Origin: an uncultured Collinsella sp.
GTDB lineage: Bacteria > Actinomycetota > Coriobacteriia > Coriobacteriales > Coriobacteriaceae
Assembly: GCA_900543605.1 (NCBI GenBank)
Contig: UQSK01000004.1
Location: 3,052 to 67,051, forward strand
Reading direction: 5' to 3'
DNA length: 64,000 bases
Position numbers and translations under genes: made by a program. How positions within the stretch are numbered: the stretch's first letter is position 1; every line of letters starts with the position of its first letter. This document shows positions 16,550-25,508 of the stretch, in pieces. Under the pieces are notes generated by a model. That model worked only from the letters and a program-made list of their open reading frames with translations. It was not told the DNA's origin and did no database searches.

Positions 16550-17551
16550 CTACGCCCGCAGATCCTTCACGCTGGAACGCTCGACCAGCACGCCCGAGAC
16601 GAGCGTACGGCTTCTGGAACTCGGGGCTTCCAGACCTGCGACGACCTCATTGAGCGCACGGATGCCCAGCTCGCGGTGGCGAAACTTCACCGACGTCAGA
16701 ATCGAGTTGGGAATCGTCTTATAGAGCTCATCGTCGAAGCCGATCACGGACACATCATTGGGCACACTGAGCCCTTTGTCACGTAGAGCCATCATCACGC
16801 CGTTTGCCATGCAGTCGTTAGCAGCGAGGACCGCCGTGCAATCGGGCTTATCGGCAAGCACAAGGCCCGCGGCATAGCCACTATCCGCATTCCAATCGCC
16901 TTGCAGAGGCTCGGGCGGCTCAATGCCACGCGCCTCGAGTGCCGCACGCCAACCTTTCATACGGCACTGGCTCGACAACGACTCTTTCTTACCAGAGACG
17001 AAGTACACGTTTTTATGCCCGTGGTTCAAGAAGTACTCGCACGCCATGCGCGCGCCGCCCTCTTGGTCGTCACTGACGGTGGAGCAGGTAGGATGTTCCA
17101 TCGGTGTGATAATCACCGTCTTGAGGTCTTTCGGCGCCTCAAAGGTATCAAAGTCATCGACCATCTGACGCAGGTTGAAGATCATGCCATCAACAGGTAG
17201 CCGCGACATCCTGCGCGCCGCATCGGCAAGGGTCATCTTCTCCGCTGCGCACTTCTTAATCATCGTGAGCGCAAAGCCGCGTTCTTCGGCGGCATCGGCG
17301 ATACCGTCAATCATGTCCACGGCACCGCCCGACAAGTGGAACATCACCACGCCGATGCACCCGTAACGGCCCAACTTGAGTGAACGCGCGGCAAAGTTGG
17401 CTCGAAACCCGAGCGCCTCCATGGCCGAATGAACCTTATCGCGTGTCGACTCTCGCACGCTATCGGGCTCGTTGATCACGCGCGACACCGTCTTGAGAGA
17501 AACGCCCGCGGCAATCGCCACATCGTTCATCGAGACGTTTTTCTTGTCCAT
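16550..17551 (-). CDS. LacI-family regulator of the second lacEG-type unit
   Basis: The 333-residue product carries the HTH SMNDVAIAAGVSLKTVSRV (about residues 6-24), the FRANFAARSLKLGR hinge and a ligand-binding domain. The ATG at 17551 is chosen because the HTH then begins at the normal place; an upstream in-frame extension of 29 residues is not supported. It diverges from the IICB gene at 17836, and a perfect 24-bp palindrome lies between them, so it probably controls that unit and itself. Confidence 0.92.
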   Translation of the reverse strand: MDKKNVSMNDVAIAAGVSLKTVSRVINEPDSVRESTRDKVHSAMEALGFRANFAARSLKLGRYGCIGVVMFHLSGGAVDMIDGIADAAEERGFALTMIKKCAAEKMTLADAARRMSRLPVDGMIFNLRQMVDDFDTFEAPKDLKTVIITPMEHPTCSTVSDDQEGGARMACEYFLNHGHKNVYFVSGKKESLSSQCRMKGWRAALEARGIEPPEPLQGDWNADSGYAAGLVLADKPDCTAVLAANDCMANGVMMALRDKGLSVPNDVSVIGFDDELYKTIPNSILTSVKFRHRELGIRALNEVVAGLEAPSSRSRTLVSGVLVERSSVKDLRA

Positions 17552-17697
17552 CGTTGCCACTGCTTCTCCACTCGGTTCTCTATCGCTTGTTTTTTGCGTT
17601 CTAGCATACACTACCTGCCTGACTGATAAATCAACCATTCACCGGACAATATCGACCGCTCGCCCGTATATCCTTGTTGCTCTTCCAGAAATGTCTT

Positions 17698-17734
17698 ACG
17701 TTGTCATTAACGAAATGACAACGTTGTCATTTCG
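17698..17734. promoter_or_regulatory. Perfect 24-bp operator palindrome upstream of unit 2
   Basis: CGAAATGACAAC and its exact reverse complement abut at 17711-17734 with a central CG. A further half-site GTTGTCATT lies immediately upstream (17700-17708). This is the expected form of a LacI-family operator. The rest of the 284-bp gap shows no gene. Confidence 0.85.
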
Positions 17735-17835
17735 CAATGCCTTCCTTAAGCAGGAAGGCTTCCGGGCAGTCCTGACCATCCATCGACGACCAGTTACATC
17801 CACATGCATCGCGCATCAAGTAGCAAAGGAGCTCT

Positions 17836-19614
17836 ATGGACGCCATCGTAAAGATGCTCGAGAAGCATCAACCGTTCTTTGAGAAGATCTCGAGGAACGT
17901 CTACCTCCAGGCCATCAAGGACGGATTCCTTGGGTGCATGCCCATCGTCCTTACCTCTTCGATCTTTCTGCTGATCGCCACGCTTCCCGGCGTAGTTGGC
18001 ATTACGCTGCCCCAGCCGCTCATCGACTGGTGCAACAAGCTGTATAACTTCACCATGGGCGTCATGGGCATCATGGTTGCCGGCACCACCGCCAAGAACT
18101 TTACGGCTTCCATGAACCGTCGCATGCCCGCTGGCAAAGTGCTCAACGACGGCTCCACCATGGTGGCCGCCCAGTGCAGCATGCTGCTGCTCGCTGTTAC
18201 GCAGTTCACCACCAAGCTCGACGGCTCCGAGCTTTCGGTCTTCGACTGCACCAGCATGGGTACGCGCGGTCTGTTCTCGGCCTATATCGCCGCGTTCATT
18301 ACCGTTTGGGTCTATAAGTTCTGTGTCTCGCGCGATCTGACCATTAAGCTGCCCAAGGAGGTCCCGGGCGCCATCGCTCAGAACTTCCGCGACATTATCC
18401 CCTTTGGCGGCGCCGTCATCACCTGCGGCATCATCGATGTCGTCGTGCGTAACCTCATGGGCGTTCCGTTCTCCGAGCTGCTTATCAAACTGCTCTCCCC
18501 GCTCTTTACCGCTGCAGAAACCTATCCTGGCCTTATCCTTATCCAGGCGGCCACCGCGTTCTTCTGGTTCATCGGCGTCCACGGCCCCTCGATCGTCCAG
18601 CCGGGCATCGACCCCATCCGTCTTGCCAACCAGGCTGAGAACCTGCAGGTTCTGCTGGCCGGTGGTCACCCCGCCCATTCCCTCACCTTTAACATGTCGC
18701 TCGTGGGTGAGTTCGGCGGCACCGGCGCCACGTTCATCGTGCCGCTTCTGCTGATTCTCTTTATGAAGTCCAAGCAGCTCAAAGCCGTCGGTAAGGCCTC
18801 GATTGTTCCTGTTGCCTTCGCCGTCAACGAACCGCTGCTCTTTGGCGCGCCGATGATCCTTAACCCCTACATGCTCGTCCCCTTTGTTGCCGCCGGCTGC
18901 GTCAACGTAAGTGTTGCCAAGTTCTTTATCGATAACGTGGGCATGAACGGCTTCTCCTTCGTGGTGCCTTGGGCCACCCCCGCCCCCATCGGCATTTTCA
19001 TCACCACGAACTTCCAGCTTATCGCTCTGGTGTTTGTCGCGATCATTATCTTGCTGGACGCCATCATCTACCTGCCGTTCTTGAAGGCGTACGATAAGCT
19101 GCTCTGCGACCAGGAGGCCGAGCGCGCCGCCGAGCTGGGTCTCGAGTCCGATGGTGCCGCTTCCATCGCCGCCAACGCCTCTGCGCCCGCTGTCGAGCAG
19201 GCCACCGCTTCCGTCGAGACGACCGTTGCCGCCGCCGACAGCAAGCCTGTCGCCGATCAGCCCGAGCCCGCCGCCGACGCATCCGCCAAGAAGGATGTCG
19301 ATGGCCTGAAGGTCCTCGTCCTGTGCGCCGGCGCCGGCACCTCTGCCATGCTTGCCAACGCCATCAAGGAAGGTGCCGCGCAGACCGGAGAGAATATTGC
19401 TTCCTCCGCAGGCGCCTATGGCCAGCACACTGCCATCATGGATCAGTACGACGTTATCGTGCTTGCCCCGCAGGTTCGTAGCTACTACAACGACATGAAG
19501 GCCGACACCGATCGCCTGGGCATTAAGCTGCTCGCTCCGCGCGGTAAGGAATATATCGACCTCACCCGCGACCCCGCCGGCGCCATCAAGTGGCTCCGCG
19601 AGAACCTCGACTAG
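17836..19614 (+). CDS. lacE: PTS lactose-family IICB permease, unit 2
   Basis: The 592-residue paralogue of the unit 1 permease has the same layout: IIC domain, Ala/Glu/Pro-rich linker (about 435-490) and a IIB domain with phosphocysteine Cys497 in VLVLCAGAGTSA. The IIC motif AFAVNEPLLFGAPMILNP is intact. AAAGGAG precedes the ATG. Its N-terminus (MDAIVKMLEKHQPFFEKISR) is closer to the broken third permease at 23458-25152 than to unit 1, so the three are not equally related. Phosphate donor is probably the IIA at 11001-11339. Confidence 0.94.
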   Translation: MDAIVKMLEKHQPFFEKISRNVYLQAIKDGFLGCMPIVLTSSIFLLIATLPGVVGITLPQPLIDWCNKLYNFTMGVMGIMVAGTTAKNFTASMNRRMPAGKVLNDGSTMVAAQCSMLLLAVTQFTTKLDGSELSVFDCTSMGTRGLFSAYIAAFITVWVYKFCVSRDLTIKLPKEVPGAIAQNFRDIIPFGGAVITCGIIDVVVRNLMGVPFSELLIKLLSPLFTAAETYPGLILIQAATAFFWFIGVHGPSIVQPGIDPIRLANQAENLQVLLAGGHPAHSLTFNMSLVGEFGGTGATFIVPLLLILFMKSKQLKAVGKASIVPVAFAVNEPLLFGAPMILNPYMLVPFVAAGCVNVSVAKFFIDNVGMNGFSFVVPWATPAPIGIFITTNFQLIALVFVAIIILLDAIIYLPFLKAYDKLLCDQEAERAAELGLESDGAASIAANASAPAVEQATASVETTVAAADSKPVADQPEPAADASAKKDVDGLKVLVLCAGAGTSAMLANAIKEGAAQTGENIASSAGAYGQHTAIMDQYDVIVLAPQVRSYYNDMKADTDRLGIKLLAPRGKEYIDLTRDPAGAIKWLRENLD

Positions 19615-19629
19615 GTTCCTCCCTCTGTT

Positions 19630-19656
19630 GGTGCCCGGATCCCCAGTTCGGGCACC
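19630..19656 (+). terminator. Intercistronic hairpin between unit 2 IICB and GH1 genes
   Basis: GGTGCCCG and CGGGCACC form an 8-bp stem in the 75-bp gap, with no T-run. The position matches the hairpin in unit 1, which suggests a conserved role in tuning expression of the two genes. Confidence 0.5.
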
Positions 19657-19689
19657 CTCCCTATTCGAATCCCACAGAAAGGATGACTC

Positions 19690-21111
19690 ATGACCAACCC
19701 CATGCAGTTCCCCGACGGCTTTGTGTTTGGCGGCGCCACCGCTGCTTACCAGGTTGAGGGCGAGACCCGTACGCACGGCAAGGGCAAAGTGCCCTGGGAC
19801 GATTTCCTGGCTGCTCAGGGTCGCTTCTCCCCCGATCCCGCAAGCGATTTCTACAACAAGTACCCGGTCGATATCGACCTGTGCCAGCGCTTCGGCATCA
19901 ACGGCATTCGCGTCTCCATCGCTTGGAGCCGTATCTTCCCCAGTGGCACCGGCGAGATTAACCCCGAGGGTGTCGCTTTCTATCACGAGCTTTTCGCCAC
20001 CTGCAATAAAGCCGGCGTTATCCCCTATGTCACGCTCGATCACTTCGATACGCCCGAGGCCTTTTACCAGAACGGCGGCGAGGGCTTCCTGACGCGCACG
20101 ACGATCGACGCCTTTGCCGAGTACGCCAAGTTCTGCTTTGCCGAGTTCACCGAGGTCAAGCACTGGTTTACCTTTAACGAGATTCCCGCGACCGCCGAGG
20201 GCAGCTTTATCGTCGGCAACTGGCCGCACGGCGAGAAGTATCGCCTGGACAAGGCCTTCCAGCTCATGCACAACATGATGGTGGCCCATGCCAAGGCTGT
20301 CGTCGCCTTCCATGAGGGCGGCTTTGAGGGCGAGATCGGCATTGTCCAGAACCTGGAGCCCAAGTATCCCCTCGACCCCAACAACGCCGCCGACTGCGAG
20401 GCCGCCCGCATGGCCGATGTCATCAACAACCGGTGGGTACTCGACGCCACCTTCCGCGGCCACTATGCAGCCGACACCATGGAGGCTGCGACCAAGCTGG
20501 CCCATATCGCCGGCGGCGAGCTCGACGTCCGCGACGAGGACATCGCCGCGCTGACCGCCGCGCTCCCCTACAACGATTGCCTGGGCGTCAACACCTACAA
20601 GTGCCAGTTCCTGCGTGCCGCCGAGGGCGAAAACGACATCAACCACAATGGCACCGGCGACAAGGGCTCCTCGCGCTGGTTCCTCAAGGGCGTGGGCGAG
20701 TCATGCGTGCGCGAAGGCGTACCCACCACCGATTGGGACTGGATTATCTATCCCGAGGGCCTCTACGACCTGCTGCTCCGCATTAAGAACGATTACCCCA
20801 ACTACAAGAAGATCTACATCACCGAGAACGGCATGGGCTATAAGGACGACTTTGAGGACGGCTTTATCGACGACGCCCCTCGCATCGACTACATGCGTCA
20901 GCATCTCGCATGGATCCTCAAGGCAATCGACGGCGGCGTGAACGTCGACGGTTACTTTGTGTGGTCGCTGCAGGACCAGTTCTCCTGGACCAACGGCTAT
21001 AACAAGCGCTATGGCCTGTTCTACATCGACTTTGAGACCCAGAAGCGCTATCCCAAGGCGAGCGCGTACTGGTACAAGAACGTTGCGGAGACCGGCCTGC
21101 TCATGGCCTAG
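19690..21111 (+). CDS. lacG: 6-phospho-beta-galactosidase (GH1, LacG type), unit 2
   Basis: The 473-residue GH1 enzyme is closely similar to the unit 1 enzyme through most of its length. Acid/base Glu lies in FTFNEIPAT, the nucleophile in YITENGMG, and the phosphate-binding loop FSWTNGYNKRYG is intact. GAAAGGATG precedes the ATG. As with unit 1, Ser-Trp in the loop favours a galactoside over a glucoside substrate. Different acceptor-side residues (for example FNEIPAT versus FNEIWAD) suggest that the two enzymes may prefer different disaccharides. Confidence 0.9.
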   Translation: MTNPMQFPDGFVFGGATAAYQVEGETRTHGKGKVPWDDFLAAQGRFSPDPASDFYNKYPVDIDLCQRFGINGIRVSIAWSRIFPSGTGEINPEGVAFYHELFATCNKAGVIPYVTLDHFDTPEAFYQNGGEGFLTRTTIDAFAEYAKFCFAEFTEVKHWFTFNEIPATAEGSFIVGNWPHGEKYRLDKAFQLMHNMMVAHAKAVVAFHEGGFEGEIGIVQNLEPKYPLDPNNAADCEAARMADVINNRWVLDATFRGHYAADTMEAATKLAHIAGGELDVRDEDIAALTAALPYNDCLGVNTYKCQFLRAAEGENDINHNGTGDKGSSRWFLKGVGESCVREGVPTTDWDWIIYPEGLYDLLLRIKNDYPNYKKIYITENGMGYKDDFEDGFIDDAPRIDYMRQHLAWILKAIDGGVNVDGYFVWSLQDQFSWTNGYNKRYGLFYIDFETQKRYPKASAYWYKNVAETGLLMA

Positions 21112-21133
21112 TTTCCGCCGCATAACCCCTGTC

Positions 21134-21180
21134 GGCCGCATGCGAATCCCTCCACGGATTCGCATGCGGCCTTTTTGTTT
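21134..21180 (+). terminator. Rho-independent terminator after unit 2
   Basis: GGCCGCATGCGAATCC pairs perfectly with GGATTCGCATGCGGCC and is followed by TTTTTGTTTT. It directly precedes repeat array B. Confidence 0.92.
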
Positions 21181-21199
21181 TGGTGAGCCCGTGCGGTCC

Positions 21200-21424
21200 G
21201 TTTATCTCGATTTGTAACATCTAGCAGGGATTTTCAATCCTAACTGTTATAGATTTAGACGAACGAGCAACCAGGGCTAAAAGATCTTAATCTGTAACAC
21301 GTAGCCCACTTTCGACCGTCTAACTGTTACAGATCGAGACAAACGTTCGAACCAATCCAAACAATCTCAATCTGTAACGTTTGGCCGAGTTTTTCGGTCC
21401 CAACCGTTACTGATTGAGACAATT
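21200..21424. repeat. Array B: three 65-nt palindromic units on an 80-bp period
   Basis: Units are 21200-21264, 21280-21344 and 21360-21424, with 15-nt spacers. The arms are TCTCAATCTGTAAC-like and GTTACAGATNGAGA-like. It is the same family as arrays A and C. The array lies between the unit 2 terminator and the fic promoter region. Confidence 0.88.
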
Positions 21425-21478
21425 GGATAGTCAAATCCGCGCTTTCCAAGCAGCTGTGAAGCGCGCCTCTTTCCTTGT

Positions 21479-21553
21479 TTTCAGTATCACGAACATACTT
21501 TCGGTATCATTTCATGTTATTATGATACCGAAAGTATGTTCGTGATACTGAAA
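21479..21553. repeat. Perfect inverted repeat, 32-bp arms and 11-nt loop, in front of fic
   Basis: The left arm 21479-21510 is the exact reverse complement of the right arm 21522-21553. Each arm contains two copies of GATACYGAAAG in opposite halves, giving four half-sites in all. The right arm ends inside the AAAGGAG ribosome site of fic, so the structure could block translation or act as an operator. A TATGAT hexamer at the loop/right-arm boundary could be a -10 box. Confidence 0.92.
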
Positions 21554-21561
21554 GGAGCCAT

Positions 21562-22794
21562 ATGCGCCGGTTTAATTACGCCACAGTCCCAGCGGAACTC
21601 GAAGCAACTCCAATCACCAACCTCCTCCTCTCGATACGCGAGCATAAAGGCCGACAGCTTGTTCTGAGTCAAGTCAAACCCGAGCTTCTATCGTCCCTTA
21701 TGGAGGAAGCTAAGATCCAAAGCACCCAATCCTCCAACGGACTTGAAGGAATTGTTACCACCCAAAAAAGACTCAAAGCAATCATGGCGTATTCCGCCAA
21801 GCCAAGCTCCCGCGCAGAGGAAGAAATCGCTGGATACCGAGATGCGCTGTCGCTTATTCACGAGCAGCACGATTTCATTCCCGTAACGCCATCGGTCATT
21901 TTGCAGTTGCATCGTGACCTCATGGCGCACACGGCAATCTCGTATGGGGGCCATTGGAAAGATAGCGATAACGAAATCATCTCCATCGACGATCAAGGCA
22001 ATCGATTTGTGCGCTTTAGGCCGCCTTCGGCCCTAGCAACCCCCGGACTTATCGAAGAAGCCTGTCGGTCCCTCAACGACGCCTTATCTCGTCAAGTTTG
22101 CGATCCCCTCCTTATATCGCTCCGCTTTATCTTCGATTTTGTTAGCATTCATCCCTTCAACGATGGCAATGGCAGGATGAGCCGGCTCCTTACAACGCTG
22201 CTGCTCGAAAAGACTGGATACGATGTTGCGCGTTACATCAGCATCGAACGACTTATTGAAGACAACAAAGCGCTTTACTACAACGCCCTCGCTGCAAGCT
22301 CCACTGGATGGAATGAAAATCAAAACACCGAAGTAGCCTTTATCCGTTTCATGCTCGGAACAACCCTGGCCGCCTACCGACAGCTCGAGCAGCGTACCTT
22401 AATTGAATCAAGCACTCGTCCCATGTCGAAGCAAGCGCGCATCGCTGTTCTATTTCAACAGAGACCCGGCGTCATTAAGAAATCCGACATCCGGTCCAGC
22501 TGCCCCGATATCAGCGAGGTAACCGTTAAACGAACCCTCGGCCAGCTTGTTAGTTGCAGCGCAATCGAAAAAACAGGAGCGGGTCGTTCGACGGGCTACA
22601 TACTCAAAGACGTCCATGCTCTAGAACTATTCTTGCAAGCCACAATACCCGATGGCGAGGCCGCAATAACAAAAGAGGCTTCAAAGGATAAGCTCCTTGA
22701 ACGTGTAAACCACGCCGAGAATGAAAGCAGAGAAGGGCTCTATGAAGACTACGATTCATTCTCAAGGGACATAAAGACGAGATACGGAGTCTAG
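21562..22794 (+). CDS. Fic-domain protein with N-terminal inhibitory helix and C-terminal winged helix
   Basis: The 410-residue product has a complete Fic motif HPFNDGNGRMSR (residues 197-208), the signature of enzymes that transfer AMP or another nucleotide moiety to protein hydroxyls. The segment SSNGLEG (about 57-63) fits the (S/T)xxxE(G/N) inhibitory-helix motif of class II Fic proteins, so activity is probably self-restrained. Residues about 285-350 look like a winged-helix domain. AAAGGAG lies 5 nt before the ATG. No antitoxin gene adjoins it. Codon use is less GC-rich than the sugar genes, which suggests acquisition. Regulation by the adjacent perfect palindrome is inferred. Confidence 0.92.
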   Translation: MRRFNYATVPAELEATPITNLLLSIREHKGRQLVLSQVKPELLSSLMEEAKIQSTQSSNGLEGIVTTQKRLKAIMAYSAKPSSRAEEEIAGYRDALSLIHEQHDFIPVTPSVILQLHRDLMAHTAISYGGHWKDSDNEIISIDDQGNRFVRFRPPSALATPGLIEEACRSLNDALSRQVCDPLLISLRFIFDFVSIHPFNDGNGRMSRLLTTLLLEKTGYDVARYISIERLIEDNKALYYNALAASSTGWNENQNTEVAFIRFMLGTTLAAYRQLEQRTLIESSTRPMSKQARIAVLFQQRPGVIKKSDIRSSCPDISEVTVKRTLGQLVSCSAIEKTGAGRSTGYILKDVHALELFLQATIPDGEAAITKEASKDKLLERVNHAENESREGLYEDYDSFSRDIKTRYGV

Positions 22795-22899
22795 TCATAT
22801 CTCAGAATAGCCTCATCCTTGTTGCCCAAAGTTATTTGCACGTCATTGTGAAGCGGTAACCCCGCGCTGGCAAGGGCAAAAGTCCTCCTGCTGCGCTAG

Positions 22900-23360
22900 C
22901 TAGCAAATGACCTGCGTGTGCTCCTCGATGGCGGCGCGATCCTCGGCGGTAATACCCGGCTCGCACACCACGGCGTCCAAATTGTCCAAGCGGCAGAAGG
23001 TGTAGAAGTCGCGCTTGCCGATCTTGCTGGAGTCGGCGATCAGATAGCGCGAGTCCGCTTTGCTAAAAGCGAGCTGCTGGATACGGCCCTCGTCCATGTT
23101 GGACGTGGACACGTCGCCGTCCAGAATGCCGTTGGCACCGATAAACGCCGTGTCAATCCCTAGTGCGCGCAGGGTATCCTCGGCCATGGGGCCCACAAAG
23201 GCGTCGGTGCGGCAACGGTACATGCCGCCCACCGGGCACAGCTCGCAATCCCCGCGCGCCTCGAGCAGGCTAAAGGCCGAAAGCGAATCGGTCACATAGA
23301 TGGAAGACAGTTTGTCGGTGACTCGGAGAGCGCCAATGCGATCTCACGACGGCTGCGCGC
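22900..23360 (-). pseudogene. 5'-truncated DeoR-family regulator
   Basis: The 131 codons at 22900-23295 match the C-terminal half of the intact DeoR regulator at 27494-28285 almost residue for residue (for example GRIQQLAFSKADSRYLIADS and the shared end EEHTQVIC). Weak similarity continues upstream to about 23340 (KLSSIYVTDSLSAF), after which no HTH domain can be found. The DNA downstream of the stop also resembles that after the intact copy. This is a broken duplicate; a translated fragment from GTG 23295 would have no DNA-binding domain. Confidence 0.85.
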
Positions 23361-23387
23361 ATTGTCTCAATTAGATACTCAACGAAA

Positions 23388-23422
23388 TACGGCCCCGCAG
23401 CTCAATAAGCTGCGGGGCCGTA
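23388..23422 (-). terminator. Terminator after the broken IICB gene
   Basis: TACGGCCCCGCAGCT and AGCTGCGGGGCCGTA form a perfect 15-bp stem with loop CAATA. On the minus strand a TTTCGTTGAG tail follows. Confidence 0.85.
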
Positions 23423-23457
23423 CCATACACCGACGAATCAACGACGAAGTGCATCCA

Positions 23458-25152
23458 CTATTTGGCCAGCTCCTGAACGATCCAGTCAATTGCACCTTCG
23501 GGATCGTTGGTAAGGTCGATATACTCCTTGCCCCTTGTGGTGAGCAGTTTAATTCCAAGGCGATCGGTATCGGCCTTCATAGCGTCATAGTACATGCGTG
23601 CCTGGGGCGCCAGAACAATCACGTTGTACTGATCCATCGTCTCATAGTGGCTTCCGTACGCACCGGACTGAGAAACCAGATCGATACCCTTAGCAGCGGC
23701 ACCTTCGCGAAGAGCATTTGCCAAGAGAGTCGAAGTGCCGGCACCCTGGCAAAGCACAAGCACGCGGATCTGCTCCGCCTTGTCCTTTACCGCCTCGAGA
23801 GCTTTTGCGACATTTTCCTGTGCGGCAATAGCATCTGCATCCGAGGTTCCTGCAGTCTCCTTTGCAGACTCTTCCAAACAAAGCTGATGGTCATACGCCT
23901 TGCAGAACGGATAGTAAATCACAAAGTCGACGACCAACAGCACTGCCATCAATACGAGAGAACGCAGATCGAGACCCGTGGTGAGGAACGCACCAATTGG
24001 GCCGGGAAGCGCCCACGGCATGGTATACATGGGGGCGTTCATTCCAATGACGTCAATGAAAAATTTACCGATAATGGCGTTGACCATAGGAGCCACTAGG
24101 AAGGGCACGAACATATAGGGATTGAGAACAATCGGCATACCGAAGATAACGGGCTCGTTAACTCAAAAAATCACCGGGATAATCGATGCCTTGCCCATGG
24201 CTTTAAGCTGCTTGGAGCGCATAAGCATGATCAGGATAATAGGAACGATGAACGTGCAGCCAGAACCGCCCAGACCGCCGATGAAGCTTGTAAAGTCCTG
24301 CGTGAGAGCAATTGACGGATGTCCACCTGCTTGGAAAACCTCAAGATTGGTAACGGTATTGCCGTAGAGCGCAGCATTAATCGGACTCATGACAACCGAA
24401 GCACCGTGGATACCCATAAATTGGAAAAGTGCGACCGCGCCTTCGATAAGCGCCATGCCAGGATAGGTGTCGACCGCGGAGAACAGCGGCGAGATGAGAG
24501 CGGATACCAAATTGGCGAACGGCACAGCAAGCAGCTTGCGGCTCGCAAGATCGATAAAAGCGCACGCAAGGATCGAAAACCCAAATGCAAAGATATCGCG
24601 AAAACTCTGCGCAATAGAGCCAGGGACCTCTTTGGGAAGCTTGATCGTCACATTATGGCTAATGCACACCTTATAGATATTAACGGTCAAGAATGCGGCT
24701 ACGAACGCAGCGAGAAAACCCTTAGTTCCCATATAGCCGGTTTCAAAAACAGATGTATCTGCTCCGCCAATCGAGACAACATCGTTCGTCACCGATAGCA
24801 AGAGCATGCCGCACATGGCACAAACCATGCACGAGGTGGGGTTGAGAGATTTACCCGAAGGCATGCGACGGTTCATCGACATGGCAAGTGAGCTCGCCGT
24901 GGTGCCGGCCACCATAATGCCAAGAAGTCCCATGGTATATGCATAGATTTTATTGAAGAAATCCAGCACCTCAGACGGAAGCGTGATGCCTACATAGGCA
25001 GGGAGCGTCGAAAGAAGAAGGAACAGGCTCGAGAACAGCACAATTGGCATATTCGAGAGAAAGCCATCCTTAATCGCCACCAGATAAATGTTCCTCGAGA
25101 TTTTGTCGAATAGAGGCTGGTGTTTTTCAAGGAATTTGACGATAGCGTCCAT
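23458..25152 (-). pseudogene. PTS lactose-family IICB permease interrupted by an in-frame TGA
   Basis: Reading from ATG 25152 gives 330 codons of IIC domain, then TGA (24163-24165), then 234 further codons in the same frame. The second part completes IIC and adds a IIB domain with phosphocysteine (VLVLCQGAGTST). The stop falls in IPVIF*VNEPVIFG, where relatives carry Gly or Ala, so a single GGA-to-TGA change explains it. No frameshift or deletion is visible. The N-terminus (MDAIVKFLEKHQPLFDKISR) resembles unit 2. Product would be a truncated, probably inactive IIC unless the stop is read through or is a sequencing error. Confidence 0.88.
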
Positions 25153-25508
25153 AACACATCCTTTCATGATTCCCGGGCACACAACGATTTATCCGGACTC
25201 AACCGTCGTCGTCCCCGTTTGTATCCACTTATGTAAGTGAATACGTTCTTGTGCGAAATGTAATATCATTTGCGCGATTTGTCATAACCAATTCTTTTTC
25301 CGCTTTTTCGATATGTCAAGAATTCAAATACTTATTCGGTGAACGGTAGTTGATTAATATAAGGTTTTCCCAGCTAAAGGCTATTTTTTCCGAGCAGTAC
25401 AATAAGTTTGCAACCGTTCACCGATTGGATATAACATATTGAATATATTGTTGTAACAATATTAGAGACAATGTCACAAGCCTGTCGTTCTAGTCAAAGG
25501 AAGTAACA
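25153..25508. promoter_or_regulatory. AT-rich divergent control region
   Basis: The 356 bp contain no gene. CGGTGAACGGTAG (25338-25350) and ACCGTTCACCGA (25413-25424) face each other as an inverted pair. The same pair occurs in front of the mannose-family PTS (41764-41794). TTGTAACAATATTAG near 25450-25466 is an imperfect dyad close to the plus-strand gene. Confidence 0.5.

Noticed and set aside
17794..20646. 950-codon open frame on the minus strand across the unit 2 IICB and GH1 genes
   Set aside because: It is the mirror of two well-identified genes. GC-rich codon use on the plus strand keeps the opposite frame open; the translation is low-complexity and matches nothing.
24163..24165. TGA in IICB as selenocysteine
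   Set aside because: Relatives have Gly or Ala here rather than Cys, no SECIS-like hairpin was apparent just downstream, and PTS permeases have no selenoprotein members known to me. A nonsense change is simpler.
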